A stretch of DNA of 64,000 nt from Amycolatopsis sp. (GTDB taxonomy: Bacteria; Actinomycetota; Actinomycetes; Mycobacteriales; Pseudonocardiaceae). A program made the translations under genes and the position numbers. Shown here one piece after another: positions 35,653 through 43,853 of this stretch (position 1 is its first letter; each line of letters begins with the position of its first letter). The notes under the pieces are model-generated. The model was not told the origin of the DNA. It ran no database searches and saw only the letters and a list, made by a program, of their open reading frames with translations. The stretch is taken from assembly GCF_025464955.1 (NCBI RefSeq), contig NZ_JAODNM010000056.1:124001-188000 (forward strand), given 5' to 3'.

Positions 35653-36432
35653 TCAGGTGGCGCGGACGGTCACGTCGCCACTGTCGGTGTCGAGCTGCAG
35701 AAGCCGGGGCGAGGACGTGTCCTGCGGGACGCTGATGTTGCGGTCCCCGCTGTCCGAGTTGCCCTCGATCCGGTACGTCGCGCTGGGCACGGTGACGTCG
35801 ACGTCCCCGCTGTGGGCCTTGATCTGGACGTTGTTCGCCGCGTCGGCGCCGTCGAGGTGGAGCTTCACCGAACCGGAGTCGGCCCCCAGGTTCACCTTGG
35901 CGCCCAGCGAAGTGGCCTCGATGTCGCCCGAGTTCGCCCTCGCGGTGACGTCCTTGCCGATGGACTGGAGGTTGATGTCCCCCGAACTCGCCTGGACGTT
36001 CACCGGTCCGGCCACGTTCAGCACGCGCACCGCACCCGAGCTGGCCGCGACGTCGGCGCTGGCGACGCCTTCGAGATCGATGTCCCCCGAGGCCGTCTTG
36101 CCGGTGACCGCGGTCCCGTTCGGGACCACCACGTCGTAGTCGACACTGCAGTTGGAGCCGCAGTCGCCCAGGACGAGCTGGTCACCATCGAGCCGGAACG
36201 AATCTCCGGGCCTGGAGAAGGTGTAGTGGAAGGTCTCATGGATGGTCGCCGTCTCGACGTTGCCCACCCGGACCCGCACGTTGCCCGAGTCCTGGTCGAT
36301 CCGGACGCCGTGGACGGCGCCGCCCGCCCGGCCGTCGGCTTGGGCCGTCGAGGTCGAGAAGAAGCCGATCGCCACGGCCACACCTACGCCGATCAACGCG
36401 ATCCCGCCGATTGCCAATAACGGCCGTCCCAT
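35653..36432 (-). CDS. DUF4097 beta-strand repeat protein
   Basis: Protein of 259 residues with one N-terminal transmembrane segment (LLAIGGIALIGVGVAVAIGFF) and a long beta-helix-like part. The repeated DSG/SGD motifs are IDQDSGNVRVRVG, TASGDIDLEGV, ASSGDINLQ, ANSGDIEATSL, ADSGSVKLHL and AHSGDVDVTV. This is the DUF4097 pattern of extracytoplasmic adhesin-like or stress-linked proteins. No enzymatic motif. Same strand and 33 bases upstream of the small secreted protein; possibly co-transcribed. Confidence 0.85.
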   Translation of the reverse strand: MGRPLLAIGGIALIGVGVAVAIGFFSTSTAQADGRAGGAVHGVRIDQDSGNVRVRVGNVETATIHETFHYTFSRPGDSFRLDGDQLVLGDCGSNCSVDYDVVVPNGTAVTGKTASGDIDLEGVASADVAASSGAVRVLNVAGPVNVQASSGDINLQSIGKDVTARANSGDIEATSLGAKVNLGADSGSVKLHLDGADAANNVQIKAHSGDVDVTVPSATYRIEGNSDSGDRNISVPQDTSSPRLLQLDTDSGDVTVRAT

Positions 36433-36593
36433 GGGTGAGTCCCTCCAGAGCAGGTTTCTATGCCTCAAGACGCTAAGACCCGCAGTGGCCCCGGGGCATC
36501 CGGGTAACCCCCCTATTGATCCCTGAGAAGGCGACCCCGGGGCCGGGGTTCTAGTCTCGGGATATCCGGCGTTCCCGTATCCAGGAGGACTCG

Positions 36594-37133
36594 ATGCCGC
36601 AAGCACCCAACCCTTACGACTCGCTGCCCCAGGTGCCGAGTTTCACCTTGCGCAGCAAGGACATAGCCGACGGTGAGACGCTCGCGACGCCGCAGTTGAG
36701 CGGGATCTTCGGGGCCGGCGGCGAGGACAGGTCGCCCCAGCTGGCCTGGGAGGGTTTCCCCGCGGAGACCAAGAGCTTCGCCGTCACCTGTTACGACCCC
36801 GATGCGCCGACGGCCAGCGGTTTCTGGCACTGGGCCGTGTTCAACCTGCCCGCGTCGACGACCGAACTGGCCGCCGACGCGGGTGACGAGAAGGGCTCCG
36901 GCCTGCCCGAAGGCGCCGTGACCCTGAAGGGCGACGGCGGCGTGTCGCAGTACCTCGGCGCCGCCCCTCCTCCCGGGCACGGTCCGCACCACTACTACTT
37001 CGTCGTGCACGCACTCGACGTCGATTCGCTGGAGATCGACGCGAGCTCGACGCCCGCGTTCCTCGGCTTCAACCTGTTCAGCCACACCCTGGCCCGCGCA
37101 ACCCTCGTCCCGACCTACGAGAACAAGGGCTAG
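36594..37133 (+). CDS. YbhB/YbcL (PEBP) family protein
   Basis: Phosphatidylethanolamine-binding-protein fold of 179 residues. The ligand-site motif is [19 protein letters not shown], with [13 protein letters not shown] before it and [15 protein letters not shown] after it. Bacterial members have unclear roles; none of the usual partners is nearby. It ends before a strong bidirectional terminator. AGGAGG precedes the ATG. Confidence 0.92.
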   Translation: MPQAPNPYDSLPQVPSFTLRSKDIADGETLATPQLSGIFGAGGEDRSPQLAWEGFPAETKSFAVTCYDPDAPTASGFWHWAVFNLPASTTELAADAGDEKGSGLPEGAVTLKGDGGVSQYLGAAPPPGHGPHHYYFVVHALDVDSLEIDASSTPAFLGFNLFSHTLARATLVPTYENKG

Positions 37134-37161
37134 CTGAAGAGACGTTCGTAGCCCAGCGCAG

Positions 37162-37213
37162 TGAAAGGGACTTTCCTCGCGTCCGGGTTCCGGCGCAGGG
37201 AAAGTCCCTTTCA
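37162..37213. terminator. bidirectional terminator between PEBP and GNAT genes
   Basis: Inverted repeat with perfect 15-bp arms TGAAAGGGACTTTCC (37162-37176) and its complement (37199-37213), loop of 22 bases. It lies between convergent genes. The stop codon of the leftward GNAT gene is the outermost triplet of the right arm. Confidence 0.8.
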
Positions 37214-37621
37214 GCCAGCGGCCGGGCGCTCGAGGAAGGTCTCGTTGGGCGCCTGGAAGCCGAACTGGGCGTAGAGGCCGTGGGCGTCGCGCGTGTGGAG
37301 CATCCAGCGAAAACCCGTGCCCGGCCCCTCGTCGATCATCTTGCGCACCAGCGCTTTGCCGACGCCGTGCCCGCGCGCGTCGTCGGTGACGAAGACGTCG
37401 GCCAGGTACGCGATGGCCTGCCCGTCGGAGATCGCCCGAGCGAAGCCGACCATGCGCCCGGTTCCGGCTTCGTACGCGCCGACGACGCGCCATGCCGAGC
37501 CGACCTGGTCTTCAACCTGCTCACGGCCGCGCCAGGTCCCCCAGTAGGCGTCGGTGGACAGGAACTTCCACACGACGTCCAGGTCGACCCGGGCCTTGTC
37601 GTCGTCTACGTCGTAGCTCAT
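37211..37621 (-). CDS. GNAT family N-acetyltransferase
   Basis: Acetyltransferase of 136 residues. Acetyl-CoA loop is DDARGHGVGKALV, preceded by IAYLADVFVT (beta-4) and followed by LHTRDAHGLYAQFGF. Start ATG giving MSYDVDDDKARVDLD fits the family's N-terminus. Substrate unknown. Its stop codon is embedded in the terminator stem. Confidence 0.87.
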   Translation of the reverse strand: MSYDVDDDKARVDLDVVWKFLSTDAYWGTWRGREQVEDQVGSAWRVVGAYEAGTGRMVGFARAISDGQAIAYLADVFVTDDARGHGVGKALVRKMIDEGPGTGFRWMLHTRDAHGLYAQFGFQAPNETFLERPAAG

Positions 37622-37664
37622 CGCGCCAGTAGACCGACCGCCGGCGCCGGCGCGCAACCGGGTT

Positions 37665-38111
37665 TCAGCCCCACTGGTACTTGAGGTACTTGCCGTCCAA
37701 GGTGACGACGACCCGCTCGCCGCCCGGGTCTTCGCGCCGGTCGACGTCGATCTTGAAGTTGATCGCGCTCATGATCCCGTCGCCGAACTTCTCGTGGATG
37801 AGCTCCTTGATCGTCGGCCCGTAGACCTGCAGGACCTCGTAGAACCGGTAGATGGTCGGGTCGGTCGGGACGACGTCGTCGAGCGCGCCGCGCGTCGGCT
37901 GCGCCTCGAAGGCGGCCACCTCGGCGGGGCCGAGTTCGAGGATCTGCGCGGCCTTCTCCGCCCGCGACTTCCCGATCGGGTGCTGTCCGAGCAGCGCGGA
38001 CGTCGTCCACGCGAGCGGTGCGTCGAGGGCTTCGGCGAGTTGGGCCCAGGTCAACCCGAGCCGGGTCTTGGCGTCGAGGACGGCTTGGCCGGCATCTTGC
38101 TTCGTAGTCAT
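37665..38111 (-). CDS. cynS: cyanate hydratase (cyanase)
   Basis: Cytosolic decameric enzyme converting cyanate and bicarbonate to ammonia and carbon dioxide; 148 residues. The C-terminal active-site block is YRFYEVLQVYGPTIKELIHE followed by GDGIMSAINF, holding the catalytic Arg, Glu and Ser. The N-terminal half is a helix-turn-helix-like fold (LTWAQLAEALDAPLAWTTSALLGQ). No cyanate transporter or carbonic anhydrase is adjacent. Full length. Confidence 0.94.
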   Translation of the reverse strand: MTTKQDAGQAVLDAKTRLGLTWAQLAEALDAPLAWTTSALLGQHPIGKSRAEKAAQILELGPAEVAAFEAQPTRGALDDVVPTDPTIYRFYEVLQVYGPTIKELIHEKFGDGIMSAINFKIDVDRREDPGGERVVVTLDGKYLKYQWG

Positions 38112-38127
38112 GATCCGACCGTAAGAC

Positions 38128-38694
38128 CTAGTGCGGCCTAAGCAAATAGTCCACGATCGGGCGGAGTTCGTCGGCGGACGGCGGTTCGTCGTCGATCAGG
38201 CCCTGGATGAGCAGCCCGTCGATGCCGGCGAGGAACGCGCGGAAGGCGACCTCGTCGTCGTGCCGCACCATCGACGTCAGCACGTCCAGCCAGCGCCGCG
38301 CGGCCGGTCGCAGCTCCGGACGCCGCGCTGCCAGCAGGTACAGCTCGTACTCGGCCATCGTCCGGCCTCGGCTGGGGCCGCACGCCTCAGCAATCAGCCC
38401 GGCGACCTCCTCAGCTCCTCGGCTGCCGCGCGAACGGGCGCGGTCGATCATCCAGTACACCTCGGTCGCCATGTCCCGCGCGCACGAGATGAGCGTCGCG
38501 ATGAGCAGGTCGTCGAGGCTGGAGAAGTGGTACGTCGTCGACGTCGTCGGCACCCCGGCCTCGACAGCGACCGTCCGGTGCGTGACTCCGGCGACGCCGT
38601 CGCGCTCGATCACCCGCAGCGTGGCCGCGATGAGCTCCTCGCGCCGCTTCTCACCCCGTGCCTTGCGCCCGTCGACCTGGATGCCGCCCCTCAC
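38128..38694 (-). CDS. TetR family regulator of SMR pump
   Basis: TetR-type repressor of 188 residues. The DNA-binding part is GVAGVTHRTVAVEAGVPTTSTTYHFSSLDD, and the C-terminal domain resembles those of efflux repressors. The GTG start overlaps the SMR stop as GTGA, so pump and repressor are one operon with the repressor second. It probably represses the promoter upstream of the pump, where a GAACGATCGTCC near-palindrome lies. Confidence 0.88.
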   Translation of the reverse strand: MRGGIQVDGRKARGEKRREELIAATLRVIERDGVAGVTHRTVAVEAGVPTTSTTYHFSSLDDLLIATLISCARDMATEVYWMIDRARSRGSRGAEEVAGLIAEACGPSRGRTMAEYELYLLAARRPELRPAARRWLDVLTSMVRHDDEVAFRAFLAGIDGLLIQGLIDDEPPSADELRPIVDYLLRPH

Positions 38695-39020
38695 GCCTGC
38701 GCCCCGCCGACCTCGATGAGCACGACCCCGCCGATGACCAGCAGCATTCCGCCGACCATCGTCAGGTTGAGCGACTCCTTAAGGAACACCGCGCCGGCGA
38801 TCGCCACGAGCGCGACCCCGATCGCGGCCCACACCGCGTACGCCACGCCGACCGACATGCCCGCCTTCAGTGCCATGGACAGCCCGCCGAACGCGATCGC
38901 GTAGCCGATCACGACAACGGCCCCCCAGCCCCAGTTCGTGAAGCCGTCCGAGAGTTTCAGCGAGATCGTGGCGGTGACCTCGGCGAGGATCGCGACGGCA
39001 AGATAGACGTAGGCACCCAT
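38691..39020 (-). CDS. small multidrug resistance (SMR) efflux protein
   Basis: Four-helix membrane protein of 109 residues. The first helix has the invariant charged Glu in LAVAILAEVTATISLKLSDGF; the family loop GVAYAVWAAIGVALVAIAGAV and the last-helix region follow. SMR pumps work as dimers, exporting quaternary ammonium or guanidinium compounds for protons. The ATG giving MGAYVYLAVA is preferred over an upstream TTG. Confidence 0.92.
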   Translation of the reverse strand: MGAYVYLAVAILAEVTATISLKLSDGFTNWGWGAVVVIGYAIAFGGLSMALKAGMSVGVAYAVWAAIGVALVAIAGAVFLKESLNLTMVGGMLLVIGGVVLIEVGGAQA

Positions 39021-39036
39021 GGCTTCCAAAGTACCT

Positions 39037-39048
39037 GAACGATCGTCC
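39037..39048. promoter_or_regulatory. possible operator of SMR-TetR operon
   Basis: GAACGATCGTCC, a near-perfect 12-bp palindrome, 17 bases upstream of the SMR ATG. Position suits the TetR encoded second in the operon. Single copy, one mismatch. Confidence 0.35.
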
Positions 39049-39199
39049 CATTAGCTAGCGAGGCCTAGGACACATCAGGGGGACTTAGGCCCCGCCAATC
39101 GGTTACTCATCAGTAAGAAGAGTTAGGCTCCGTGTCAACTTGCGCCTCAGCGGGAACACCAGGCGCGACACCACCACACCGGACGAAAGGCACCCGAAG

Positions 39200-41389
39200 A
39201 TGGGCGCTGTACAGCTGACGCTCGGCGGGATCGCGGTCCTCCTCGGCATCGTCGCCTGGGGCATGTTCGCCGCGACCATCGCCCGCTTCGTGCGAGTGAT
39301 CAGGCTCGGCCAACCGGACGCCACGCGCAACGGGCCGTTCGTGCCGAGAATGAAGACGCTGATCAAGGAGTTCGCGGCACACACCCGGATGGCCAAGGTC
39401 AAGAGCGTCGCGCCTTGGCACTGGCTGGTGATGTGGGGCTTCCTAATCGGCTCGCTGGCGCTGTTCGAGGCCTACGGCGAGGTCTTCGTCCCGACGTGGG
39501 GCTGGCCGGTTCTCGACGACTTCGCGCCGTGGAGCCTCCTGATGGAGCTGCTCGGCGTCGGCACCGTCGTCGGCGGGGTCGCGCTGGCGATCATCCGGCA
39601 GCGCAACCACCCGCGCCGCGCGGACAGGCAGTCGCGCTTCGCGGGCTCGAACTTCAAGGCCGCGTACTTCGTCGAGGCCGTGGTGATCGTCGAGGGCCTG
39701 GGGATCGTCGGCGTCCGCGCCGCGAAGGCCGCCCTCGGCGCGCACGAGACGCCCACCTGGGCGGCGTTCGTGTCCAACCCGGTCGGGCACCTCCTGCCCG
39801 CGAGCGCCGCGCTGGTCTCGGTGTTCGCCTTCATCAAGCTGATGAGCGCCACGGTGTGGCTCTACGTCGTCGCGAGGAATATGACGATGGGGGTGGCCTG
39901 GCACCGCTTCAGCGCGTTCTTCAACATCTACTTCAAGCGCGAGGCCGACGGCCAGGTCGCGCTCGGCAAGATCAAGCCGATGATGTCCGGCGGCAAGGTC
40001 CTCGACCTCGAAGAGGCGGACCCGGACGAGGACACGTTCGGTGTCGGCAAGGTCGAGGACTTCACCTGGAAGGGCTGGCTGGACTTCTCGACGTGCACGG
40101 AGTGTGGCCGCTGCCAGTCGCAGTGCCCCGCGTGGAACACCGGGAAGCCGTTGTCCCCCAAGCTGTTGATCACCCAGCTGCGTGACCACGCGTACGCCAA
40201 GGCGCCGTACCTGCTCGCCGGCGGCAAGCGGGACATGGCGGGCGACGAGATCGGCTTGACCGGGGACAACCCGCACGCCGGCATCGACGTCCTCGCGCTG
40301 GCCGAGTCCGAGCGCCCGCTCATCGGCGGCCTCGAGGAGAACGGCGTCATCGACCCGGACATGCTGTGGTCGTGCACCAGCTGCGGCGCGTGTGTCGAGC
40401 AGTGCCCGGTGGACATCGAGCACGTCGACCACATCATCGACATGCGGCGCTACCAGGTGATGATCGAGTCGAACTTCCCGAGCGAGCTCAACGGGATGTT
40501 CAAGAACCTCGAGAACAAGGGCAATCCCTGGGGCCAGAACGCCAAGGACCGTCTGCAGTGGACAGAGGGCCTGGACTTCGAGGTCCCCGTGTTCGAAGGC
40601 GAACTCGCCGACGAGACCGAGTACCTGTTCTGGGTCGGTTGCGCCGGCGCGTTCGAGGACCGCGCAAAGAAGACGACGCGCGCTGTCGCCGAACTGCTCC
40701 ACATGGCCGACGTCAAGTACACCGTGCTCGGCTCGGAAGAAGGCTGCACCGGCGACCCGGCTCGTCGTGCGGGTAACGAGTTCCTCTTCCAGATGCTCGC
40801 GCAGCAGAACGTCGAGATGCTGAACTCGGTGTTCGAAGGCCGCGAACTGAAGAAGCGCAAGGTGGTCGTGACCTGCGCCCACTGCTTCAACACGCTGGCG
40901 AACGAGTATCCGGAGCTCGGCGGGCAGTTCGAGGTCGTACACCACACGCAGCTGCTGAACAAGCTCGTCCGCGAGAAGCGGCTCATCCCGATCGCGCCGA
41001 TCGCCGAGGACATCACGTACCACGACCCGTGCTATTTGGGCCGCCACAACAAGATCTACGACGCTCCGCGTGACCTCGTCGGCGCTTCCGGTGCCACGCT
41101 TCGGGAAATGCCGCGGCACGGCGACCGGTCCATGTGCTGCGGTGCCGGTGGCGCGCGGATGTGGATGGAAGAGAAAATCGGGAAGCGGATCAACGTCGAG
41201 CGCATCGACGAGGCACTCGGCACCGCCCCGACGAAGATCGCGACCGGTTGCCCGTTCTGCAAGGTGATGCTGAACGACGGGCTGACCCAGCGTCAGAACG
41301 AAGGCGTCGCACGGGAAGACATCGAGATCCTCGACGTCGCGCAGTTGCTGCTCACCGCTGTGAAGCGGACCCCCGCAGAGGCCGAGTAG
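39200..41389 (+). CDS. membrane Fe-S oxidoreductase (HdrD/GlpC-like, fused)
   Basis: Protein of 729 residues. The N-terminal third has about five membrane segments resembling NarI/HdrE-type quinone- or haem-binding units. Two 4Fe-4S clusters follow (CTECGRCQSQCP near residue 300 and CTSCGACVEQCPVDI near 395). Then come two CCG domains (GCAGAFEDR with CAHCFNTL, and DPCYLGRHN with SMCCGAGG). The family passes electrons between quinones and a cytosolic partner, often a flavoprotein such as an acyl-CoA or lactate dehydrogenase. No partner gene is adjacent. Confidence 0.9.
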   Translation: MGAVQLTLGGIAVLLGIVAWGMFAATIARFVRVIRLGQPDATRNGPFVPRMKTLIKEFAAHTRMAKVKSVAPWHWLVMWGFLIGSLALFEAYGEVFVPTWGWPVLDDFAPWSLLMELLGVGTVVGGVALAIIRQRNHPRRADRQSRFAGSNFKAAYFVEAVVIVEGLGIVGVRAAKAALGAHETPTWAAFVSNPVGHLLPASAALVSVFAFIKLMSATVWLYVVARNMTMGVAWHRFSAFFNIYFKREADGQVALGKIKPMMSGGKVLDLEEADPDEDTFGVGKVEDFTWKGWLDFSTCTECGRCQSQCPAWNTGKPLSPKLLITQLRDHAYAKAPYLLAGGKRDMAGDEIGLTGDNPHAGIDVLALAESERPLIGGLEENGVIDPDMLWSCTSCGACVEQCPVDIEHVDHIIDMRRYQVMIESNFPSELNGMFKNLENKGNPWGQNAKDRLQWTEGLDFEVPVFEGELADETEYLFWVGCAGAFEDRAKKTTRAVAELLHMADVKYTVLGSEEGCTGDPARRAGNEFLFQMLAQQNVEMLNSVFEGRELKKRKVVVTCAHCFNTLANEYPELGGQFEVVHHTQLLNKLVREKRLIPIAPIAEDITYHDPCYLGRHNKIYDAPRDLVGASGATLREMPRHGDRSMCCGAGGARMWMEEKIGKRINVERIDEALGTAPTKIATGCPFCKVMLNDGLTQRQNEGVAREDIEILDVAQLLLTAVKRTPAEAE

Positions 41390-41394
41390 CCGGA

Positions 41395-41451
41395 CTCGTG
41401 AGTGTTCCGGCCGGTTAGAAGCAAGTTAGAAGCGGCCGGAACGCTCACGAG
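41395..41451. terminator. CTCGTGAG-type hairpin terminator
   Basis: Arms CTCGTGAGTGTTCCGGCCG (41395-41413) and its complement with one G-U pair (41433-41451). The loop holds a direct repeat GTTAGAAGC. Six bases after the Fe-S oxidoreductase stop and overlapping the end of the broken Scr1-type gene on the other strand. Cleanest copy of a three-member repeat family. Confidence 0.78.
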
Positions 41452-41704
41452 CAGTAGGCGGGCCATCCTCGATCCACGTGGTGACCGGTCTGCAAGAGCC
41501 CTGGGATGTTGAGTCCGCTGAACTCGAGAACCGCGCTGGCCTCGGTCTCTACGTCGACATAACCCAGGTCCTTTAGCCACGTAAGCCCGTCTTCTCCAGC
41601 CGTTCGGCGGCCTCGTCGAGGGTCAGGTGCGCCTGCTCGCGCATCGCGCGGAGTTTCCGTCCGAGCCGACGTCGTCGGAACGGAGGACTGACCGGCCCCG
41701 GCAC
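41445..41704 (-). pseudogene. broken Scr1-type helix-turn-helix regulator
   Basis: From a GTG at 41704 the frame gives VPGPVSPPFRRRRLGRKLRAM and EQAHLTLDEAAERLEKTG, the typical start of actinobacterial XRE regulators with a C-terminal Scr1 (DUF5753) domain, then hits a stop. One frame over, TWLKDLGYVDVETEASAVLE and FSGLNIPGLLQTG match the Scr1 entry (the IPGLLQT block). About 60 residues of helix-turn-helix and linker are missing between them, and the last about 150 residues are gone. So deletion and frameshift. Confidence 0.65.
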
Positions 41705-41800
41705 TGTGACGACCTCCCCACGCACGGTGATCCGCTCGCGTTCCGCACGGATTTTCCGACCGGATACCGGCCATGGTCAATCCACTATGGACAGAGACCG

Positions 41801-42037
41801 ATGAAGACCGGACCGCGGCTGTTCACCCTCACCAGCGCCGACAACGAGTACGACATCTACCTGGTCGGAATCGACATGGGCGATGAAGCAATCGTTTACC
41901 GGCGTGCACTCGACGGCGAGAAAAGCCACTTCGGCATCCACAACTCGGCCGAGGAAGCGCTCCGGACCTACCGGTTGGCCATCGACCTGCAGCTGATCTG
42001 GGACGACGTGCGCCTGCTGAAGGCCCTGTCACGCTGA
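41801..42037 (+). CDS. small protein of unknown function
   Basis: Protein of 78 residues, not recognised. It is acidic, with a beta-rich start (PRLFTLTSADNEYDIYLVGIDMGDEAIVYR) and a helical end (SAEEALRTYRLAIDLQLIWD). Codon use looks like its neighbours. It begins 97 bases from the start of the broken Scr1-type regulator, divergently; functional Scr1 regulators often stand next to small companion genes, so it may be a left-over partner. The ribosome site is weak. Confidence 0.5.
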   Translation: MKTGPRLFTLTSADNEYDIYLVGIDMGDEAIVYRRALDGEKSHFGIHNSAEEALRTYRLAIDLQLIWDDVRLLKALSR

Positions 42038-42131
42038 GCGTCCCCCTAGACACGCCGGTTATCCTGATTATTCCTCGTAGTCGTCGCCGCCCCCGAGGGC
42101 AGCTTTTGGCGACCAGTAAAGGGCGACGAAA

Positions 42132-42818
42132 ATGCATGAGGACCGTGAGTTCAGCCAAGCCGTTGGCGCGCGCTTTCCCTCGGCCAAGCAGCGCAAAAAA
42201 CTGGGTGCCCCGGAGCCGGAGTCGCCCCCGGCCCGACACCAGCGCGAGGTCCAGGTCGACACCTCCGCGGTCGGCCGTGCGGGTGCGAGGTTCCCCTCCG
42301 CCAAGATCGTCGAACGCCTGGTAGAGCCTGCCGAGCCGCCCGCACCCGCGCCGGTCGCGCCACGGCCGTCACCCACGCCACGGCCGGCGCCGACGCCGAC
42401 GTATGTGCCCAGCGTGCCCGTCCAGCCCGCCCGACCGCCTCGCGACGAGTACCCCGAGCCCCTCGATTCGCCAGGCCCGCGCACGCTCGTCCGGCCGTAC
42501 GTCCTGACGAAGGGGCGCACGAAGTCCACCCGCCATCTGGCCATCGAAGCGCTCGTTTCGGCGACGTCGGACGCGCTGAGCTGGCACAGCACAGAGATCA
42601 CCGGCGAGTTCCAATCAGTACGGATGCTCTGCCGCTATCCGCGCTCGGTCGCAGAGGTCGCCGCGACCCTCAGCGTGCCGCTCGGCGTCGCCAGGGTGCT
42701 GCTGGGGGACATGGCCGACCTCGGGCTGGTGAGCGTCCACGACACCGCGACGAACGGCGACGGCCGTCCGGCCATCGCACTCATGGAACGCGTGCTGCAC
42801 GGCCTCCGCAGTCTTTGA
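42132..42818 (+). CDS. DUF742 protein with Pro-rich N-terminus
   Basis: Protein of 228 residues. The C-terminal 115 residues are DUF742 (VRPYVLTKGRTKSTRHLAIEALVSA split, CRYPRSVAEVAATLSVPLGVARVLL, then LGLVSVHD), a winged-helix-like domain of conservon (cvn) systems. There it goes with a sensor kinase, a roadblock protein and a small GTPase. None of these is present here. The N-terminal part holds two copies of GARFPSAK (residues about 12 and 51) and a Pro-rich linker. Confidence 0.82.
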   Translation: MHEDREFSQAVGARFPSAKQRKKLGAPEPESPPARHQREVQVDTSAVGRAGARFPSAKIVERLVEPAEPPAPAPVAPRPSPTPRPAPTPTYVPSVPVQPARPPRDEYPEPLDSPGPRTLVRPYVLTKGRTKSTRHLAIEALVSATSDALSWHSTEITGEFQSVRMLCRYPRSVAEVAATLSVPLGVARVLLGDMADLGLVSVHDTATNGDGRPAIALMERVLHGLRSL

Positions 42819-42857
42819 CCGAGCTTCCCGCCGGCCCGTGCCACTACGATCACCCGG

Positions 42858-43853
42858 GTGACCGAGGAGAACGAATCCGACGGCGAAAGCACGTTGACCG
42901 TGGTGCTGGCCGGCGGTGTCAACCTGCTGATCGCGATCATGAAGCTCGTGGCCGGAGTGATCACCGGATCGGGCGCGATGCTGTCCGAAGCGGCACACTC
43001 GTTCGCGGACACGATCACCGAAGTGCTGCTGCTGACGGCGTTGCGCACTTCAGAACGTCCAGCCGACCGTAAACACCCTTTCGGTTACGGCAAGGAACGC
43101 TACTTCTGGTCGCTGCTCGCGGCGGTGTCGATCTTCGCGTCCGGCGCGGTCTTCTCGCTCTTCGAAGGCTTTTCGACCGTCTTCGGGAAGCCCGAAGAGC
43201 AGACGAACGTGCTGGTCAGCTACATCGTGCTGGCGCTGTCGTTCGTGATGGAGTCGACGTCGTGGGTGCAGGCCGTCCGTCAGGTGCGGAAGGACTCGGC
43301 TGAGGCGAACCAGTCGATCGCGGAGTACCTGCGACTGATCGACGACCCCGCGCCCAAGACCGTGCTGTTCGAGGACTCGGCCGCGCTGCTCGGGCTGCTG
43401 ATCGCGTTCGCCGGCATCGGACTGCACCAGCTGACCGGGTCTTCGGTGTGGGACGGCGCCGCGTCGATCGCCATCGGCGTGCTGCTCGCGGTGGTCGCGT
43501 ACCTGCTCGGGCGCACGAACCGGGGGCTGCTCATCGGCCGCCAAGCCGACCCGAAGATGGTCCGGGGGATCAACGACCACCTCGGCGCCGCGCCCGAGAT
43601 CGAGGCGATCGTCGACCTGCAAACCATGCTCATGGGCACTGACCAGGTGCTGGTGTGCGCGCGAGTGGACTTCGACGACGCACTCGGCGCCGCCGACGTC
43701 GAACGCGCGTGCGTGCGGCTGGCCGAGGAGCTGCAAACGCAGTTCAACGACGTCACCGAGGTGTTCATCGAGCCCGTCCCGCGGACGGATCCGACGCTGC
43801 GCGCGGCGGTTCTGGCGCGGTACGGCGAACTCGGGGAGACCTGGGGTCAGTAA
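42858..43853 (+). CDS. cation diffusion facilitator efflux protein
   Basis: Membrane exporter of divalent cations (zinc, cobalt, iron or manganese) against protons; 331 residues. The N-terminal family signature is GSGAMLSEAAHSFADTITE, where Ser/Asp positions line the metal site; further helices include ASIFASGAVFSLFEGF and SYIVLALSFVMESTS. The C-terminal cytoplasmic domain (from about 225) has EIEAIVDLQTMLMG. The GTG start fits. The last codons overlap the convergent CAP gene by seven bases. Confidence 0.9.
   Translation: MTEENESDGESTLTVVLAGGVNLLIAIMKLVAGVITGSGAMLSEAAHSFADTITEVLLLTALRTSERPADRKHPFGYGKERYFWSLLAAVSIFASGAVFSLFEGFSTVFGKPEEQTNVLVSYIVLALSFVMESTSWVQAVRQVRKDSAEANQSIAEYLRLIDDPAPKTVLFEDSAALLGLLIAFAGIGLHQLTGSSVWDGAASIAIGVLLAVVAYLLGRTNRGLLIGRQADPKMVRGINDHLGAAPEIEAIVDLQTMLMGTDQVLVCARVDFDDALGAADVERACVRLAEELQTQFNDVTEVFIEPVPRTDPTLRAAVLARYGELGETWGQ

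Noticed and set aside
39443..41119. Long minus-strand open frame across the Fe-S oxidoreductase
   Set aside because: Antisense shadow of a clearly conserved gene; composition typical of frame artefacts.
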